From Bacilli bacterium (lineage in GTDB: Bacteria; Bacillota_I; Bacilli_A; RF39; UBA660), in contig CAAHEL010000017.1 in NCBI GenBank assembly GCA_900772445.1, positions 1 to 7,393 on the forward strand: a stretch of DNA of 7,393 bases. Direction: 5' to 3'. Made by a program: the position numbers and the translations under genes. The notes under the pieces were generated by a model. That model worked only from the letters and a program-made list of their open reading frames with translations, ran no database searches and was not told where the DNA came from. Below are positions 6,230 through 7,393 of the stretch, one piece after another (the stretch's first letter is position 1; every line of letters starts with the position of its first letter).

Positions 6230-7006
6230 ATGAATTATGGTTATCAGAATGAATATGATTTTGTAGAATTATTTAATAACAAATATTTATTTGAGTTAAA
6301 TAGTAACTCACAAGAATTTTTAAAAGACTTGTTTGGTGATGTTATAGATAATAGTGAACCTATAAAATCTTGGAAGAACAAGATGGTTCAAAAGGCAGAT
6401 ATATTTATTAAATATAAAAATCATATCAAGAATATCAGTTTAAAATGTGGCAATAGTAATTCTATGCATCACGAGCAGATTCAAGAGTTTAAAAGATATT
6501 TAGGAAATATAGGAATACCATATAAAATCGTTGATAAATATATTGATTATCATTATGGATACAAAAGAAATGAAAAAGGGGAAATAGATTTTTCAAAAAG
6601 ATTAAGTTCAGAAGAATATAAAGAGTTATATCAAGAAGATATAAATGTATTTAATACTAATATTAATAAGACAAGAATAATAGTAGATATGATTGATAGA
6701 TTTATTGTAAGAGGAAGAAATTCAGATTACGATATAGATGTTTTGGTGTGTGGAAAAGTAGAAGATTATATTTGGATAAAAAAATATGACTTATATGATC
6801 TTATCTTATCAAAAAGAAGTATGAATTTTACTTCACCGCATATAGCGTGTATGACAATTGGACCTAAAAAAAGAAACTTGGATGGGAAATCCAATAATTC
6901 GAGTGATAGATATATCGTTTGCATAAGATGGAATTACATAAAAGAGGATATTACTAATTTTAAAAATAAAATAGCATTGGAAAGTGATTTGAACGATAAA
7001 ATATAG
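6230..7006 (+). CDS. Predicted PD-(D/E)XK-type nuclease, solitary restriction-enzyme-like protein
   Basis: The 258-residue protein has the pattern of restriction-endonuclease-fold proteins. An N-terminal helix carries Glu8. Then QKADIFIKYKNHIKNISLK supplies Asp57 and, after a short beta turn, Ser70-Leu-Lys72 in the place of the usual (D/E)xK. This runs on to the conserved-looking CGNSNSMHHEQIQEF (73-87), and SLKxGxxNSxHxE is a signature I associate with such predicted nucleases. The C-terminal part has PHIACMTIGPKKRNLDG (203-219) and RYIVCIRWNYI (227-237). There is no signal peptide or membrane segment, so it acts in the cytosol, presumably on DNA. No methyltransferase or specificity gene lies in the window. 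The start is fixed by a perfect AGGAGG (6217-6222) seven bases upstream, and it ends in TAG. Expression is probably limited by the terminator in front. The fold call is motif-based; the function could instead be defence, homing or repair. Confidence 0.65.
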   Translation: MNYGYQNEYDFVELFNNKYLFELNSNSQEFLKDLFGDVIDNSEPIKSWKNKMVQKADIFIKYKNHIKNISLKCGNSNSMHHEQIQEFKRYLGNIGIPYKIVDKYIDYHYGYKRNEKGEIDFSKRLSSEEYKELYQEDINVFNTNINKTRIIVDMIDRFIVRGRNSDYDIDVLVCGKVEDYIWIKKYDLYDLILSKRSMNFTSPHIACMTIGPKKRNLDGKSNNSSDRYIVCIRWNYIKEDITNFKNKIALESDLNDKI

Positions 7007-7016
7007 AATATATAAT
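6989..7016 (+). promoter_or_regulatory. Possible promoter at the 3' end of the nuclease gene
   Basis: TTGAAC (6989-6994, 4 of 6 to consensus) lies within the last nuclease codons, and a perfect TATAAT (7011-7016) follows after 16 bases. It would start a short RNA near 7023 that contains the three hairpins downstream and ends at about 7189. TATAAT alone is frequent by chance in such AT-rich DNA. Confidence 0.35.
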
Positions 7017-7079
7017 TATGTAATTAAAAAAGTATAAATGTTAAAATGAAAGTTATATATAAATCAATTACTTGCCAAA

Positions 7080-7111
7080 AAAGATGCGGTATTAGACAAG
7101 ATACCGTCTTT
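7080..7111 (+). other. Hairpin with an AGACAAG loop, 3' of the nuclease gene
   Basis: GCGGTAT (7086-7092) pairs with ATACCGT (7101-7107, one G-U pair). The stem extends past a two-base bulge by AAAG (7080-7083) with CTTT (7108-7111). The eight-base loop 7093-7100 contains AGACAAG, the same seven bases that form the 3' strand of the leader stem at 6160-6166, and so complementary to CTTGTCT at 6110-6116. No T run follows, so this is not a terminator by itself. It is the first of three hairpins between the nuclease gene and position 7189. Confidence 0.6.
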
Positions 7112-7114
7112 GCA

Positions 7115-7153
7115 CCATAAAAAAAACACCAAATGGTGTTAAATTTTTTATGG
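7115..7153. terminator. Long two-part hairpin, terminator best suited to minus-strand transcription
   Basis: AACACC (7125-7130) pairs with GGTGTT (7135-7140) around AAAT. Beyond a three-A bulge, CCATAAAAAA (7115-7124) pairs with TTTTTTATGG (7144-7153), for 16 bp in total. Read on the minus strand, the GC-containing stem is followed at once by a run of eight T, a standard terminator. On the plus strand the T run is displaced by AAA but could still work. A minus-strand gene ending here would have to lie to the right, but I see none before the window ends. Confidence 0.7.
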
Positions 7154-7157
7154 AGCC

Positions 7158-7189
7158 ATAAAGGTTGAAGTCGAACAACCTTTATTTTT
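7158..7189 (+). terminator. Intrinsic terminator downstream of the nuclease
   Basis: ATAAAGGTTG (7158-7167) and CAACCTTTAT (7176-7185) form a perfect 10-bp stem around an eight-base loop (AAGTCGAA), followed by TTTT and then C. This is the last of three hairpins and a good end for the nuclease transcript or for a separate small RNA. No tRNA can be drawn around it. Confidence 0.8.
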
Positions 7190-7292
7190 CTATATAATAG
7201 GTAGTAATAAACTACTAACTGATATAAGTATACCATGAAAATACCAAAATTTATAAAAAAATGATAATAATTATTAAGCAGGATAAAGGAAT

Positions 7293-7346
7293 TGATAGCA
7301 CTGCCCTAATTCATTCTGTATAAATAAAGGATTTATAGTGCTATCA
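7293..7346. repeat. 10-bp perfect inverted repeat with internal hairpin
   Basis: TGATAGCACT (7293-7302) is repeated inverted as AGTGCTATCA (7337-7346), 34 bases apart. Within the gap, ATAAAT (7322-7327) and ATTTAT (7331-7336 region) can pair and continue the right-hand arm. The arms are more GC-rich than their surroundings and no T run follows, so this is not a simple terminator. It could be a transposon-end structure, a regulator site or a leader RNA of a gene beyond the edge. Confidence 0.55.
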
Positions 7347-7352
7347 TTTCTT

Positions 7353-7370
7353 ATTTTGCACTTGCAAAAT
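7353..7370. repeat. 7-bp perfect inverted repeat
   Basis: ATTTTGC (7353-7359) and GCAAAAT (7364-7370) are separated by ACTT, six bases after the larger inverted repeat. There is no T run on the plus strand. It may be part of the same folded or protein-binding element as 7293-7346. Confidence 0.5.
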
Positions 7371-7393
7371 TGAGTTAAAATATGGAAGAACTC

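Larger units (their letters stand above)
7190..7393. other. Gene-free stretch at the right end
   Basis: About 200 bases with no convincing reading frame on either strand; with the hairpins before it, the gap after the nuclease is 387 bases. It holds a small hairpin GTAGT/ACTAC (7201-7205 with 7211-7215), a 12-base AT palindrome (7265-7276), and the two perfect inverted repeats listed separately. An ATG at 7382 opens four codons to the window edge without a clear ribosome binding site, so I do not call it. Confidence 0.5.

Noticed and set aside
7151..7189. tRNA-like T-arm (GGTTGAAGTCGAACAACC)
   Set aside because: No matching acceptor, D or anticodon arms; the sequence forms a perfect 10-bp terminator stem instead.
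7024..7236. Minus-strand open frame of 70 codons across the three hairpins
   Set aside because: It is translated from terminator stems, has no ribosome binding site and no recognisable protein features.
1..7393. CRISPR array or direct-repeat array
   Set aside because: No regularly spaced direct repeats were seen; repeated short words are typical of AT-rich codon use.

Overview
The window is very AT-rich DNA (roughly a quarter G+C by eye). It has strong AGGAGG-type ribosome binding sites, TATAAT promoters and a lipoprotein with a Gram-positive-style signal peptide. This fits an uncultured low-GC Firmicute of the Bacilli/Erysipelotrichales/RF39 kind. All 10 tryptophans in the intact genes are TGG and none is TGA, so the standard bacterial code is the better reading. 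However, no intact gene here ends in TGA.

Layout on the + strand. (1) 1-1755 is mutL, missing only about ten N-terminal codons. (2) 1801-3999 is an accessory stretch that is partly decayed: a frameshifted small gene (1801-2059), an intact Nudix hydrolase with its own promoter (2263-2670), a weak terminator, and a broken gene (2721-3999). When its lesions are repaired, the broken gene encodes an ASCH domain fused to an aminoglycoside-phosphotransferase-like kinase. (3) 4017-5959 is a probable operon behind an extended -10 promoter. It holds a 49-residue membrane protein, a Mbeg1-like (DUF2974) alpha/beta hydrolase with Ser-Asp-His candidates, and a lipoprotein of unknown function. (4) 6064-7189 is a self-contained unit. 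A good promoter drives a short foldable leader that runs into a strong intrinsic terminator. The terminator abuts the AGGAGG of a solitary predicted PD-(D/E)XK-type nuclease gene (6230-7006). Three consecutive hairpins follow, and two of them are terminator-like. (5) 7190-7393 carries no recognisable gene but has a 10-bp and a 7-bp perfect inverted repeat, possibly the edge of a mobile element or the leader of the next gene.

The most interesting part is the nuclease unit. Its leader ends in a terminator that must be read through for the nuclease to be made. The loop of the first hairpin after the gene carries a 7-base sequence exactly complementary to the 5' strand of the leader's closing stem. 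This suggests RNA-controlled expression of a potentially toxic nuclease, but that is inference from base pairing only. The second point of note is the ASCH-kinase fusion next to the Nudix gene, which looks like an inactivated nucleotide- or RNA-related cassette.
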